Assembly: GCA_022511345.1 (NCBI GenBank)
Contig: JAFLRR010000006.1
Location: 1-64,000 of the forward strand
Reading direction: 5' to 3'
From: Alistipes sp.
GTDB taxonomy: Bacteria; Bacteroidota; Bacteroidia; Bacteroidales; Rikenellaceae
Length of the DNA: 64,000 bases
Shown here: positions 7,664 through 17,188 of the stretch, one piece after another
Layout of the letters: every line of letters begins with the position of its first letter
Position numbering within the stretch: the first letter of the stretch is position 1
Program-made: the position numbers and the translations under genes
Notes under the pieces: generated by a model
What the model was told of the DNA's origin: nothing
Seen by the model: only the letters and a program-made list of their open reading frames with translations
Database searches by the model: none

Positions 7664-9217
7664 CTAAAAATTCGTATCCTCGTCGCCTCCGTTCTCGAAC
7701 GACTGGTCGACGAAATTCTGCATCTTGCCGAAGATGCTCTTGAGGAAGCCTCCGCGGCGCTCCTCGGTGGCCTTGCGGCGCTCGGCAGCCTCGTCGTCGA
7801 CAACGGCCTCGGCCTTGGCCTCCTCGATGGTCTGGCCGTGGATTCGGGTGCGGAGTCCGTAGGGCGACATGGGCTGCTGCGGTGCAGGCTCGGGCTTGGA
7901 TGCCGGCGCGTCGGACGCGGAGGGTGCAGCAGGTGCGGGCTTAGCCGCAGTTCCGGTCTCGGGCTGCACGGGTGCCGTGGCGGCAGGCTGTACTGAAGCC
8001 GTACGCATAGGACGCTCGGGCTCGACATGCTGCGTCTCGGGGCGGGGCTGCTGATGCTGCTGCGAGGACAGCAGCGTGCTCTTGCCGTCGGCAAGGCCGC
8101 GCATGAGCACTCCCAGCGCCGTGGCATAGGGAGGCATGTCGGGCTTGTTCTTGTTTATACTGTCGGTCTCCGACAGTCGCACGTCCATGCCCGTCTCGCG
8201 GCGGAACAGCTCGGCGACGTTGGCCAGACGCGAACCTCCGCCGGCCAGAACTATGCCGTAGCTGAGTTTGTCGCCGAATCCCGATTCGCGCAACTCGCCC
8301 TTGACCAGCTCGATGATGTCCATCATGCGGCCCTCGATTGCGGCCGCGAGGTTGTAGCTCAGCAGACCCTTCACGTCGCGCGAGCGACCTCCGGGAATCT
8401 GCAGCAGTTTGCGTTCGGTCATTTCGGCCACGGCCGAACCGTGCTTGACCTTGAGCCGCTCGACATACTTCTCGGGCACGCCGAGCGAGTAGATGTCCGA
8501 GTTTATGGTCTGTCCGCCCATGGGTATCGAGGCCACATAGCGGATGATGTTCTTGTAGACTACCGTCACGTCGGTCTTGCCGCCGCCCAGGTCGACAATG
8601 GCCACACCCTCTTCGCGTTCGTCGGGCGTGACTATCGAGTCGACTATGGTGAGCATGGTGGGGTAGATGCCCAGCAGTTTGATGTTCAGCCCGGCGAATA
8701 CGCGCTGCAGTCTGTCCAGCGGCGTGGGCTCGCAGAGTATGAACTTGAACGTCGACGAGAGCCGTTTGCCGAACGAGCCCACGGGGTTCTTGACCTCGCG
8801 GCGGTCGTCGACCATGAAGTTCTGGGGTATGCTTTCGAGGATTATCTCGTCGTCGGAGGCCTTCACGCCGGCCATGCGCTCGTAGAGGGCCTCGACATCC
8901 TGGCTGCTCACGCCGCTCTGCGAGTCGGCCGTGAAGACGTGGTCGGTGTAGCTGTCGCAGCGGATGAAGCGTCCCGAGATTCCGGCGTAAACCTCCGACA
9001 CGCGGAATCCGAGCGATACTTCGACTTCGCTCAGGGCTGCGCGTATGCTGTTGCCTGCCGAGGCGATGTTCTCGATTTCGCCGGCAGACAAGCCTTCGCA
9101 CGGTCTCGATACGAGCTTATCGACGTGTATCGTTCCGTCGTCGTTTTTCCAGCCGACGATGACCACCACGTTGGTCGTTCCCAGGTCGACGGCTACGGTG
9201 TAAAGCCTCTTTTCCAC
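7664..9217 (-). CDS. ftsA: Cell division protein FtsA
   Basis: FtsA is the actin-like ATPase that anchors FtsZ filaments to the inner membrane. The 517-residue sequence opens with VAVDLGTTNVVVIVG (phosphate-1 loop at about 9-15) and has the phosphate-2 loop IVDLGGGKTDVTVV and the adenosine loop IVLAGGGSRLANV. A long Pro/Ala/Gln-rich linker (about 380-480) precedes a basic C-terminal amphipathic segment (GGFLKSIFGKMQNFVD), the expected membrane-targeting helix. The linker makes it longer than E. coli FtsA (420), which is common in Bacteroidetes. The start is GTG at 9217, 10 bases after ftsQ. Confidence 0.96.
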   Translation of the reverse strand: MEKRLYTVAVDLGTTNVVVIVGWKNDDGTIHVDKLVSRPCEGLSAGEIENIASAGNSIRAALSEVEVSLGFRVSEVYAGISGRFIRCDSYTDHVFTADSQSGVSSQDVEALYERMAGVKASDDEIILESIPQNFMVDDRREVKNPVGSFGKRLSSTFKFILCEPTPLDRLQRVFAGLNIKLLGIYPTMLTIVDSIVTPDEREEGVAIVDLGGGKTDVTVVYKNIIRYVASIPMGGQTINSDIYSLGVPEKYVERLKVKHGSAVAEMTERKLLQIPGGRSRDVKGLLSYNLAAAIEGRMMDIIELVKGELRESGFGDKLSYGIVLAGGGSRLANVAELFRRETGMDVRLSETDSINKNKPDMPPYATALGVLMRGLADGKSTLLSSQQHQQPRPETQHVEPERPMRTASVQPAATAPVQPETGTAAKPAPAAPSASDAPASKPEPAPQQPMSPYGLRTRIHGQTIEEAKAEAVVDDEAAERRKATEERRGGFLKSIFGKMQNFVDQSFENGGDEDTNF

Positions 9218-9227
9218 TTCAGTTCAA

Positions 9228-10343
9228 TCATTTCGAGCAGACCACCTGCCCCTTGTACTTAACGTTCACGATGCGGTAGCGGTCCCAGCCGACACGGCCG
9301 AGGACCTTGCGGCGGAACTCGTCGAGACGTTCGAATTTCTCTTCGTTTTCGCGGCGCGAGCCTATCGTTCCGAACAGAATCACGTAGTTGCCCGAGCGGG
9401 GCACGAGCTCCACTTCGAGCTCGCCTGCCGGGGTCGACGAGGCGACTATCTGCACGGTCTCGGCACGCCGGAATTCATCCTTCTCCAACCGATTTACAAA
9501 GGTAATGAGTTTGCCGAAATCTTCGTAGTTTTTTTCCAACTTTTTTTGAGCCGAATTTTCGGCATCGCGTCGCGCCTCTATCGAAGCTATGAGCTCCTTC
9601 TGGGTGCGTATGCGGTATTCGTAGCGGCGGCGGCAGCGGGTATTCTCGGCCTTCTGCCACTCGATGCGCCGCGCGAAATCATCCTCGCTCTCCATCCAGT
9701 GGCGCGAGATGTAGCGGCGGCCGTACTTTCTGAGGCTGTCGCGCCACTCGGCGGCCTTGTCCTGGTGGGGATATTTCTCGCGTTCGAGGGCTGCGGCGCG
9801 CAGTGCCGACTCGCGGCGGCTCTGCAGCATGCTCTGCGAGGGCAGACCCGAGAATCCGGGGTCGAAGGGCGGGCGGTAGGAGCCCGTTATGACGGGCAGA
9901 TAGAATGCCGTGCCGGCCGGCGTGGGAAAGACATATCCCTGCTCGTCGACGCAGCTGTCGTAGCCGTCGAAGAGCAGCCTTACGACGGGCTTGCGGCACC
10001 GCACCTCGATTGACAGCACTCCCGACCGCGAGACATAGGCCTGAACATCCTCGACGAAGCCGTTGCCGGCGATAACCCTCTCGACGGCGCGCAGGTCTAC
10101 CGAGTCGATGTTCAGCCCCACGGTCTTCACGCCGCTGCGGTCCAGACGTTCGCGCAGCGACTCGCCGGTGACGGCGCGGCTGCCTTCACGGCCTGCGTCG
10201 ACGGTGATGCGCACCTCACTGACGCTGGTCTGCATGCGCTCTCTGCGCGAGGCGTCCGCAGCCCATATCAGACAGAGCAGCGCACCGCACCAGAGCGCTC
10301 CGAAAAACGCCCGCCGCAGTATGTTGCCCATATCGATATTCAT
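9228..10343 (-). CDS. ftsQ: Cell division protein FtsQ, enlarged
   Basis: FtsQ is a bitopic divisome protein linking early and late division proteins. A single membrane segment lies at about residues 10-29. It is followed by a POTRA-like region (VTGESLRERLDRSGVKTVGL...) and the FtsQ-type segment VVRLLFDGYDSCVDEQGYVFP, in which the family motif is readable. The C-terminal beta region (ITFVNRLEKDEFRRAE..., ELVPRSGNYVILFGTI) is also typical. At 371 residues it is about 100 residues longer than common homologues. The extra sequence is a charged, Arg/Glu/Lys-rich, probably helical block at about 165-285. It has its own promoter (10365-10372), so ftsQAZ can be expressed apart from murC. Confidence 0.88.
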   Translation of the reverse strand: MNIDMGNILRRAFFGALWCGALLCLIWAADASRRERMQTSVSEVRITVDAGREGSRAVTGESLRERLDRSGVKTVGLNIDSVDLRAVERVIAGNGFVEDVQAYVSRSGVLSIEVRCRKPVVRLLFDGYDSCVDEQGYVFPTPAGTAFYLPVITGSYRPPFDPGFSGLPSQSMLQSRRESALRAAALEREKYPHQDKAAEWRDSLRKYGRRYISRHWMESEDDFARRIEWQKAENTRCRRRYEYRIRTQKELIASIEARRDAENSAQKKLEKNYEDFGKLITFVNRLEKDEFRRAETVQIVASSTPAGELEVELVPRSGNYVILFGTIGSRRENEEKFERLDEFRRKVLGRVGWDRYRIVNVKYKGQVVCSK

Positions 10344-10364
10344 CGTCAGTTACTCTTTGCGCTG

Positions 10365-10372
10365 CAAAGATA
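10365..10372 (-). promoter_or_regulatory. -7 box of the ftsQAZ promoter
   Basis: The minus strand reads TATCTTTG, a consensus TAnnTTTG, 21 bases ahead of the ftsQ ATG. It lies within the repeat-bounded gap between murC and ftsQ, so ftsQAZ would stay expressed even if that segment blocks read-through from murC. Confidence 0.7.
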
Positions 10373-10394
10373 CGAAAGGATTTTCAACGATTTT

Positions 10395-10425
10395 TTAATT
10401 ACATTAAAAATTGTGAATTTTCAAT
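10395..10425. repeat. AT-rich left border of a repeat-bounded segment (AAAATTGTGAATTTTCAAT)
   Basis: AAAATTGTGAATTTTCAAT is a quasi-palindrome. Read on the minus strand it encodes the last residues of the small frame at 10399-10686 (IENSQFLM). It resembles in character the ATTCTGA array at the other end of the segment (10696-10735). Such AT-rich borders around short segments recur in Bacteroidales genomes; the link between the two borders is inference. Confidence 0.45.
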
Positions 10426-10686
10426 GTCGAGTTGTCTCTTCTGCCGTTTGCCGGCCGTGTTGCGTTGAAGAAAGGCGTTCAAAGGACTCTCCTGCCCGCC
10501 ATGGCCCGCGAGGCATGCGGCGAACTGCTCCATAAATTGACCGAACGAATAGCAGAGCCCGACGAATTTGCGCAAATACTCCGGCGCACGTTTCAGCCGC
10601 GGATTGGACAGAGCAATCTTTGTGCCTGCCGGCTCGAGATTCCGGTCTGCAGCCACCAGCGTGTCGAGAAACTCTCTGACCTCCAC
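10399..10686 (-). CDS. Hypothetical small protein between murC and ftsQ
   Basis: This 95-codon frame starts with GTG (10686) and has no family I recognise. The body (REFLDTLVAADRNLEPAGTK ... YLRKFVGLCYSFGQFMEQFA) looks globular and helical; the last ten residues come from the AT-rich border repeat. The frame is the same as that of murC and begins four codons after the murC stop, so it might be translated by reinitiation, or it might once have belonged to a longer frame. Third positions are less GC-rich than in the flanking genes. It could equally be non-coding; confidence is low. The 355 bases between ftsQ and murC hold nothing else apart from the ftsQ promoter and the two borders. Confidence 0.3.
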   Translation of the reverse strand: MEVREFLDTLVAADRNLEPAGTKIALSNPRLKRAPEYLRKFVGLCYSFGQFMEQFAACLAGHGGQESPLNAFLQRNTAGKRQKRQLDIENSQFLM

Positions 10687-10695
10687 ATGGCCCGA

Positions 10696-10735
10696 ATATC
10701 AATTCTGAATTCTGAATTCTGAATTCTGAATTTTT
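10696..10735. repeat. Tandem ATTCTGA repeat overlapping the 3' end of murC
   Basis: ATTCTGA is repeated in tandem (7-base unit, four full copies plus an ATT end), then a run of eight T. On the minus strand the array encodes the last residues of MurC (KIQNSEFRIQN) and supplies its stop codon. An insertion or slippage event has therefore set the MurC C-terminus. Confidence 0.75.
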
Positions 10736-12102
10736 TTTCGCGCCACCTCGTCCAGCGCCTGGCAGCATGCGTCGATATTGCCGGCCCCGAAGCTGACCAC
10801 GACGTCCGTATGCATCGCCGCGACGGTCTCGGCCAGCCGCTCGCGTTCGACTATTCGGCAGGGGACGCTCACGGCGCGGGCTATGATTTGCGACGTTACG
10901 CCCTCGATAGGCTCCTCGCGCGCCGGGTAAATCGGCAGCAGCACCACCTCGTCGGCGTGCGAGAGCGCCTCGGCGAATCCGTCGCAGAAATCGCGCGTGC
11001 GGGTGTAGAGGTGCGGCTGGAAGAGGGCCGTCAGACGGCGGCCCGGGAACATGGCCCTTATGGAGGTTATTGTGGCCAGCAGCTCACGCGGGTGGTGGGC
11101 GTAGTCGTCCATATAGACCTGCTGCGGGGTGTTGACATAGAACTCGAAGCGACGCTTCACGCCGCAGAACGAGGCCAGACCTTCGCGCAGCCTATCTTCA
11201 TCCACGGGCACGCCCTCGTGCTGCGCCGCAGCCCACAGCATGGCCGTCGCGGCTATGCTGTTCTCGACATTGACGAGGCCCGGAATGCCTGTGGTGCAAT
11301 TCTTTATCGTGCCCGACGGGGTGACTATGTCATAGACGTAGTAGCCGCCCTCGCGAAGCCGCAAGTCCGAGGCGTAGAAGTCGCACGGCTCGTCGCACGA
11401 GTAGGTCCAGACCTTGATTCTGTCGTTGCGCACGGCGACGTCGACGCCTGACTTGATGATGAGCGTGCCGCCATGCCGAATCTGCGCGGCGAACTGCGCG
11501 AAGGCCTCCTTGACGGCCTGGTGCGTGCCGTAGATGTCCAGATGGTCGGCGTCGGCCGAGGTTATGACCGCCACATCGGGGTGCAGCTGCAGGAACGAGC
11601 GGTCGAACTCGTCGGCCTCGACGACCATGCGGTTGCCGCCGCCCAGCACCAGATTGTTGGAAAAATTCTTGGATATGCCTCCCAGAAATGCGCTGCCGCC
11701 GCCAGTCACGCTGCGGTTCAACCACGCCGCGAGGGTCGAGGTCGTGGTCTTGCCGTGGGTTCCGGCCACGGCCATCGTGTACTTGCCCTCGGTCAGCACG
11801 CCCAGCGCCTGCGAGCGCTTCACCACGCGGAATCCGTTGGCGCGGAACCAGCAGAGCTCCGAGTGGTCGGCCGGCACGGCCGGGGTGTAGATTACGGTCG
11901 TCGAGGCCGGGTCGCGGAACTGCGCGCCGATGGCCTCGACAGAATCCTCGTAGTGGATGTCGGCACCCTCGGCGGCCAGCTGGTCGCACAGGGTCGACGG
12001 CGTGCGGTCGTAGCCGCCCACGGCGCAGCCCTCGTGCATGAAATAGCGCGCTATGGCGCTCATGCCGATGCCTCCGATGCCTATGAAGTAGTATGATTTC
12101 AT
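10699..12102 (-). CDS. murC: UDP-N-acetylmuramate--L-alanine ligase MurC
   Basis: MurC adds L-alanine to UDP-N-acetylmuramic acid, the first step of the peptidoglycan stem peptide, in the cytoplasm. The 467-residue protein has the Rossmann motif FIGIGGIGMSAIAR (6-19), the ATP loop AGTHGKTTTS (113-122), the acidic VVEADEFDRSF, and the Mur-ligase C domain with YAHHPREL and LFQPHLYTRT. The final eleven residues are encoded by the ATTCTGA repeat and look non-native; the usual end is near DEVARKK. The ATG overlaps the murG stop by 4 bases (ATGA), so the two are translationally coupled. Confidence 0.97.
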   Translation of the reverse strand: MKSYYFIGIGGIGMSAIARYFMHEGCAVGGYDRTPSTLCDQLAAEGADIHYEDSVEAIGAQFRDPASTTVIYTPAVPADHSELCWFRANGFRVVKRSQALGVLTEGKYTMAVAGTHGKTTTSTLAAWLNRSVTGGGSAFLGGISKNFSNNLVLGGGNRMVVEADEFDRSFLQLHPDVAVITSADADHLDIYGTHQAVKEAFAQFAAQIRHGGTLIIKSGVDVAVRNDRIKVWTYSCDEPCDFYASDLRLREGGYYVYDIVTPSGTIKNCTTGIPGLVNVENSIAATAMLWAAAQHEGVPVDEDRLREGLASFCGVKRRFEFYVNTPQQVYMDDYAHHPRELLATITSIRAMFPGRRLTALFQPHLYTRTRDFCDGFAEALSHADEVVLLPIYPAREEPIEGVTSQIIARAVSVPCRIVERERLAETVAAMHTDVVVSFGAGNIDACCQALDEVARKKIQNSEFRIQN

Positions 12103-13211
12103 GCTTTGAGCAATTTAACTATCTCGTCGACCGTGCGCGCTGCTGCGTCGGGTACGGCCAGCGCGGCGATGTTTCGCTCGAGCGCGGCGATTCTCTGCTC
12201 GTCGGCGAGCGTCTCGACGGCCAGATCCATGCACCTTGCCACGGCCTCGGCGTCGGGCACCAGAAGTGCCGCGCCCTTGCTCTCGAGCGCCTGCGCGTTC
12301 TTGGTCTGATGGTCCTCGGCCACGTTGGGCGAGGGTACGAATATGACGGCCTTGCCCGCCAGGCAGAGCTCCGATACGGAGCAGGCTCCGCTGCGCGATA
12401 CCACCAGGTCGGCCGCGGCATAGGCCAGGTCCATCCTGTCGATGAATGCCCCTTGCCAGATGCCCTCTGTCGGGTGCTCGGCCAGAAAGCCGCTCATCTC
12501 GTCGTAGTATATCTTTCCGGTCTGCCAGATGACCTGTACGGGCGCCTTGCCGCCGCAGCGGGCCGTGAACTCCTTCATCATGTTGTTGATGGTGCGGGCT
12601 CCGAGCGAGCCGCCCACCACCAGCACGGTCTTGATGCCAGCCTTGAGTCCGAAATATCCTAACGCCTCGCTGCGGTCTGCGGTGCCGGCCGCGAAGCTGC
12701 CGCGAAGCGGGTTGCCCGTCATGACTATCTTGTCGGCGGGGAAGAAGCGTTCCATGCCTTCGTAGGCGGTGCATATGGTGTCGGCCTTGGCGCCGAGCAT
12801 CTTGTTGGTCTTGCCGGCGAAGGAGTTCTGCTCCTGTATGAGCGTAGGTATGCCCATGCGCTGTGCAGCCCGCAGCACGGGCCAGCTGGCGTAGCCTCCG
12901 AAACCGCACGCTATGTCGGCGCCGAAGCGTCGTATGGCCTGTGCGGCCTGCCTGCGGCTCTGCCACATCTTCAGCGGCAGCAGCAGGTTGCGCGGCGAGA
13001 ACAGCCGGCGGTCCAGTCCCGCTATGGGCACCCCGACTATGTCGTAGCCCAGGGCCGGAATCTTCTCCATCTCCATCTTGCCTTCGGCGCCGACGAACAG
13101 CAGCTCGACATTCTGGCCGAAGCGGCGCTTGAGCTCCTCGGCAACTGCGACAGCGGGGTAGATGTGTCCTCCGGTTCCGCCGCCCGACAATATTACTCTG
13201 TACTTTTTCAT
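12099..13211 (-). CDS. murG: UDP-N-acetylglucosamine transferase MurG
   Basis: MurG makes lipid II by adding GlcNAc to lipid I on the inner face of the membrane. The 370 residues include SGGGTGGHIYPAVAVAEEL (9-27), the acceptor-binding G-loop; GFGGYASWPVL; IQEQNSFAGKTNKMLG; and the donor-site segments VVVGGSLGARTINNMM and VVSRSGACSVSELCLAG. All GT28 landmarks are intact. The gene precedes murC with a 4-base overlap and follows yifB by 24 bases. The mraY, murD and ftsW genes usually found just upstream in this cluster are absent. Confidence 0.97.
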   Translation of the reverse strand: MKKYRVILSGGGTGGHIYPAVAVAEELKRRFGQNVELLFVGAEGKMEMEKIPALGYDIVGVPIAGLDRRLFSPRNLLLPLKMWQSRRQAAQAIRRFGADIACGFGGYASWPVLRAAQRMGIPTLIQEQNSFAGKTNKMLGAKADTICTAYEGMERFFPADKIVMTGNPLRGSFAAGTADRSEALGYFGLKAGIKTVLVVGGSLGARTINNMMKEFTARCGGKAPVQVIWQTGKIYYDEMSGFLAEHPTEGIWQGAFIDRMDLAYAAADLVVSRSGACSVSELCLAGKAVIFVPSPNVAEDHQTKNAQALESKGAALLVPDAEAVARCMDLAVETLADEQRIAALERNIAALAVPDAAARTVDEIVKLLKA

Positions 13212-13235
13212 GGTATTTAGATTGTTGTAAATGGA

Positions 13236-14768
<1,533 letters not shown>

Positions 14769-14783
14769 GGCTCGGGATGCGGT

Positions 14784-16334
14784 TTAGAACGGTTCGTCGT
14801 CGAGCTGTTTGGGCGGTGCTATGTCGAACTCGCCGCCGCCCAGAGGCATGCCTCCGCCGGCTACGGGCAGCGAGTCGAACGACGTGCTGGCTATGCTGTC
14901 ATAGGGGCGCTGCTCGCCCTGCGGCATGTCTACGGCATCGACGTCCGTAAAGCGTGCCTGGTCCTTGAGGAAGCGCAAACGCACGTCCGTCACCTCGCCG
15001 TTACGGTGCTTGGCGATGATTATCTCGGCCATGCCGGCCGTGGGCATGCCGTTCTCGTCCTGGTTGATTCCGTAGTATTCGGGGCGGTGGATGAATGCCA
15101 CTATGTCGGCATCCTGCTCTATGGCGCCCGACTCGCGCAGGTCCGACAGCTGCGGGCGCTTGGAGCCGCCGCGCGTCTCGGTCGAGCGGTTGAGCTGCGA
15201 GAGGGCTATGATTGGCACGTTGAGTTCCTTGGCCACGGCCTTGAGCGTGCGCGAGATGAATGCCACCTCCTGTTCGCGGTTGCCGTTGCGGTTGTCCTGG
15301 CCGCCGGTCATCAGCTGCAGGTAGTCTATGACTATGATCTTGATGTTGTTGTGCGATTTCAGCCGGCGCGCTTTCGAGCGGAACTCGAATACCGACAGCG
15401 CCGGCGTGTCGTCGATGTAGAGCGGTGCGGCTCCCAGCGGCTTGGTGGCCGACTCGAGGTGCTTCCACTGCTCGGGCGTCAGTCGGCCGCTCTTGACAGC
15501 GGTGCCCGAGAGGCCCGTTTCGGCGATAATCAGACGGTTCATCAGCTGCACGGCCGACATCTCGAGCGAGAAGAATGCCACTCCGCACTCGTGGTCGACG
15601 GCTATGTTGCGGGCCATCGAGAGCACGAAGGCCGTTTTACCCATCGACGGGCGCGCCGCGACGATTATCAGGTCCGAGAGCTGCCAGCCCAGCGTTACGC
15701 GGTCGATGGCCGTGAATCCCGAGGGCACGCCGTTGAACGAGCTCTCGTTCTTGGAGGCCTCCTCGATTTGCGCTATGGCGCGGGCCAGCACATCCTTGGA
15801 CGACTGCACCGAACGCTTGACATGTCCGTCGGCCACCTTGAAAATCTCGCCCTCGGCGAAGCCTATGAGTTCGGTCACGTCGGTCGACTCGTCGTAGGAG
15901 CGGCGCTGTATCTCGGTTGCGGAGCGTATGAGCTCGCGCTGCACATATTTCTGGGCTATGATTTTGGCATGGAACTCGACGTTTGCCGCCGAGCCCACCT
16001 TCTGCGTGAGCTGCGCCAGGTAGGATGCGCCGCCCACCTTCTTGAGGTTCTTTTCGACCTTCAGACGTTCGGTGACGGTGTAGAGGTCCACGGGCTTGAG
16101 CTCCGTGGCCAGGTCGTTTATCGCGCGGAAGATTATGCGGTGCTCCTCGGTGTAAAAGGCTTCGGGCGTGATGAACTCCTGCACGGTTATGATGCTGTCC
16201 TTCTCGAGCATGAGCGCTCCGAGGACGGCCTCCTCGAGCTCCACGGCCTGCGGGGGCAGCGTTCCGGGGGTCTCGGTGAGCTCGGCATAAGCCTCGCGGT
16301 TGCGTCTGGACGACTGCGTGTACTCCTTTGCCAT
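14784..16334 (-). CDS. dnaB: Replicative DNA helicase DnaB
   Basis: DnaB is the hexameric helicase that unwinds DNA at the replication fork. The 516-residue protein has the N-terminal DnaB domain (PPQAVELEEAVLGALMLEKD), a linker, and a RecA-like core with Walker A ARPSMGKTAF (227-236), Walker B IKIIVIDYLQLM, and the DnaB-type QLNRSTETRG and DLRESGAIEQDAD motifs. The frame continues upstream, but the ATG at 16334 is chosen because the protein then begins as in the family and follows the -7 box at 16367-16374. It is 15 bases upstream of yifB. No intein is present. Confidence 0.97.
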   Translation of the reverse strand: MAKEYTQSSRRNREAYAELTETPGTLPPQAVELEEAVLGALMLEKDSIITVQEFITPEAFYTEEHRIIFRAINDLATELKPVDLYTVTERLKVEKNLKKVGGASYLAQLTQKVGSAANVEFHAKIIAQKYVQRELIRSATEIQRRSYDESTDVTELIGFAEGEIFKVADGHVKRSVQSSKDVLARAIAQIEEASKNESSFNGVPSGFTAIDRVTLGWQLSDLIIVAARPSMGKTAFVLSMARNIAVDHECGVAFFSLEMSAVQLMNRLIIAETGLSGTAVKSGRLTPEQWKHLESATKPLGAAPLYIDDTPALSVFEFRSKARRLKSHNNIKIIVIDYLQLMTGGQDNRNGNREQEVAFISRTLKAVAKELNVPIIALSQLNRSTETRGGSKRPQLSDLRESGAIEQDADIVAFIHRPEYYGINQDENGMPTAGMAEIIIAKHRNGEVTDVRLRFLKDQARFTDVDAVDMPQGEQRPYDSIASTSFDSLPVAGGGMPLGGGEFDIAPPKQLDDEPF

Positions 16335-16366
16335 CGGTTCAGTTTTCAAGGTTTTTTTACAGACTC

Positions 16367-16374
16367 CAAAATTA
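16367..16374 (-). promoter_or_regulatory. -7 box of the dnaB promoter
   Basis: The minus strand reads TAATTTTG, a TAnnTTTG match, 32 bases before the dnaB ATG. It rules out the much longer frame that continues back to 17087. Confidence 0.6.
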
Positions 16375-16468
16375 GACATTTTCGCCGAAAGCGCCAAGTC
16401 GCGCCGCCCGTTTTTTCCTCTTTTGCGCGGGGTGCCGCGCATGCCCCGCCCCGTATCGGCCCGCCGGG

Positions 16469-17188
16469 CTACAGACCGCCTCCGTAGCGCGAGCGCGAGG
16501 CGGCGAATGCAGCCACGCTTATTCGGCACTCGACCTGCTTGGCTATGGCTTCGGTGCAGGCTATGACGGTCTCGCCCGTGGTTATCACGTCGTCGACCAG
16601 GAGTATGTTGCGGCCCTCGAGCCGTCCGGGGCGTTTTACGGCGAACAGGTCGCGCACATTCTCGCGCTTCTGCTCCTGGCCGAGCGTGGTCTGGCTGGGG
16701 TTGTTGCGGCGTCGCACCACAGCGCCCGTCTCGAGCCGTGCGCCCAGCATCTCGGCCACGCCGCGGGCAATGTACTCCGACTGGTTGTAGCCGCGGCTGA
16801 GAAGACGCCGCGCATGCAGCGGCACGGGCACCACGGTGTCCACCTGCGCAAAGAGTCCTCCGTCGCGCAGTGCGGCGCCTAACCTCAGGCCCGCAACATA
16901 GGCCCAGCGCCACTTGTCGCGGTATTTGAATCCGTGTATGGCTCTCTGCCAGTGGCTGCCGTGGATGAAGTAGACCAGCGCCGCGGCCCTCTCGATGCGC
17001 ACCGTGCCGCCGAAGCGGCGGAAGAGGGCGTTGTCGGCCTCGGCGGCGAAACCCGTGAGCGGGGCCGTGTAGTTGCAGGCGGTGCATATGTCGCGCTCGC
17101 CGTCGAGCAGAGCCTGGCCGCAGACCATGCAGTCGCGGCGGACGAAGAGCGAGGCTGCGTCGCGCAGTATGTCACTGAGGGTCGACAT
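16469..17188 (-). CDS. ComF family phosphoribosyltransferase-like protein
   Basis: This 239-residue ComF/GntX-type protein has an N-terminal double zinc ribbon with cysteines at 20, 23, 35 and 38 (DCMVCG, DICTAC). A phosphoribosyltransferase domain follows with the PRPP-loop motif NILLVDDVITTGET (195-208), and the family motif RGYNQSEYIARGVA. In transformable bacteria ComF acts in DNA uptake; in others its role is unclear. ATG 17188 is chosen over a TTG three codons upstream. It overlaps priA by 17 bases, so the two are likely coupled, a neighbour pair consistent with a DNA-processing role. Confidence 0.88.
   Translation of the reverse strand: MSTLSDILRDAASLFVRRDCMVCGQALLDGERDICTACNYTAPLTGFAAEADNALFRRFGGTVRIERAAALVYFIHGSHWQRAIHGFKYRDKWRWAYVAGLRLGAALRDGGLFAQVDTVVPVPLHARRLLSRGYNQSEYIARGVAEMLGARLETGAVVRRRNNPSQTTLGQEQKRENVRDLFAVKRPGRLEGRNILLVDDVITTGETVIACTEAIAKQVECRISVAAFAASRSRYGGGL

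Noticed and set aside
10696..10735. ATTCTGA repeats as a CRISPR or other array
   Set aside because: The unit is 7 bases in direct tandem with no spacers; it is a simple repeat.
16335..17087. Upstream extension of the dnaB frame by about 250 codons
   Set aside because: It overlaps comF in another phase, and a -7 box at 16367-16374 sets the dnaB start at 16334.
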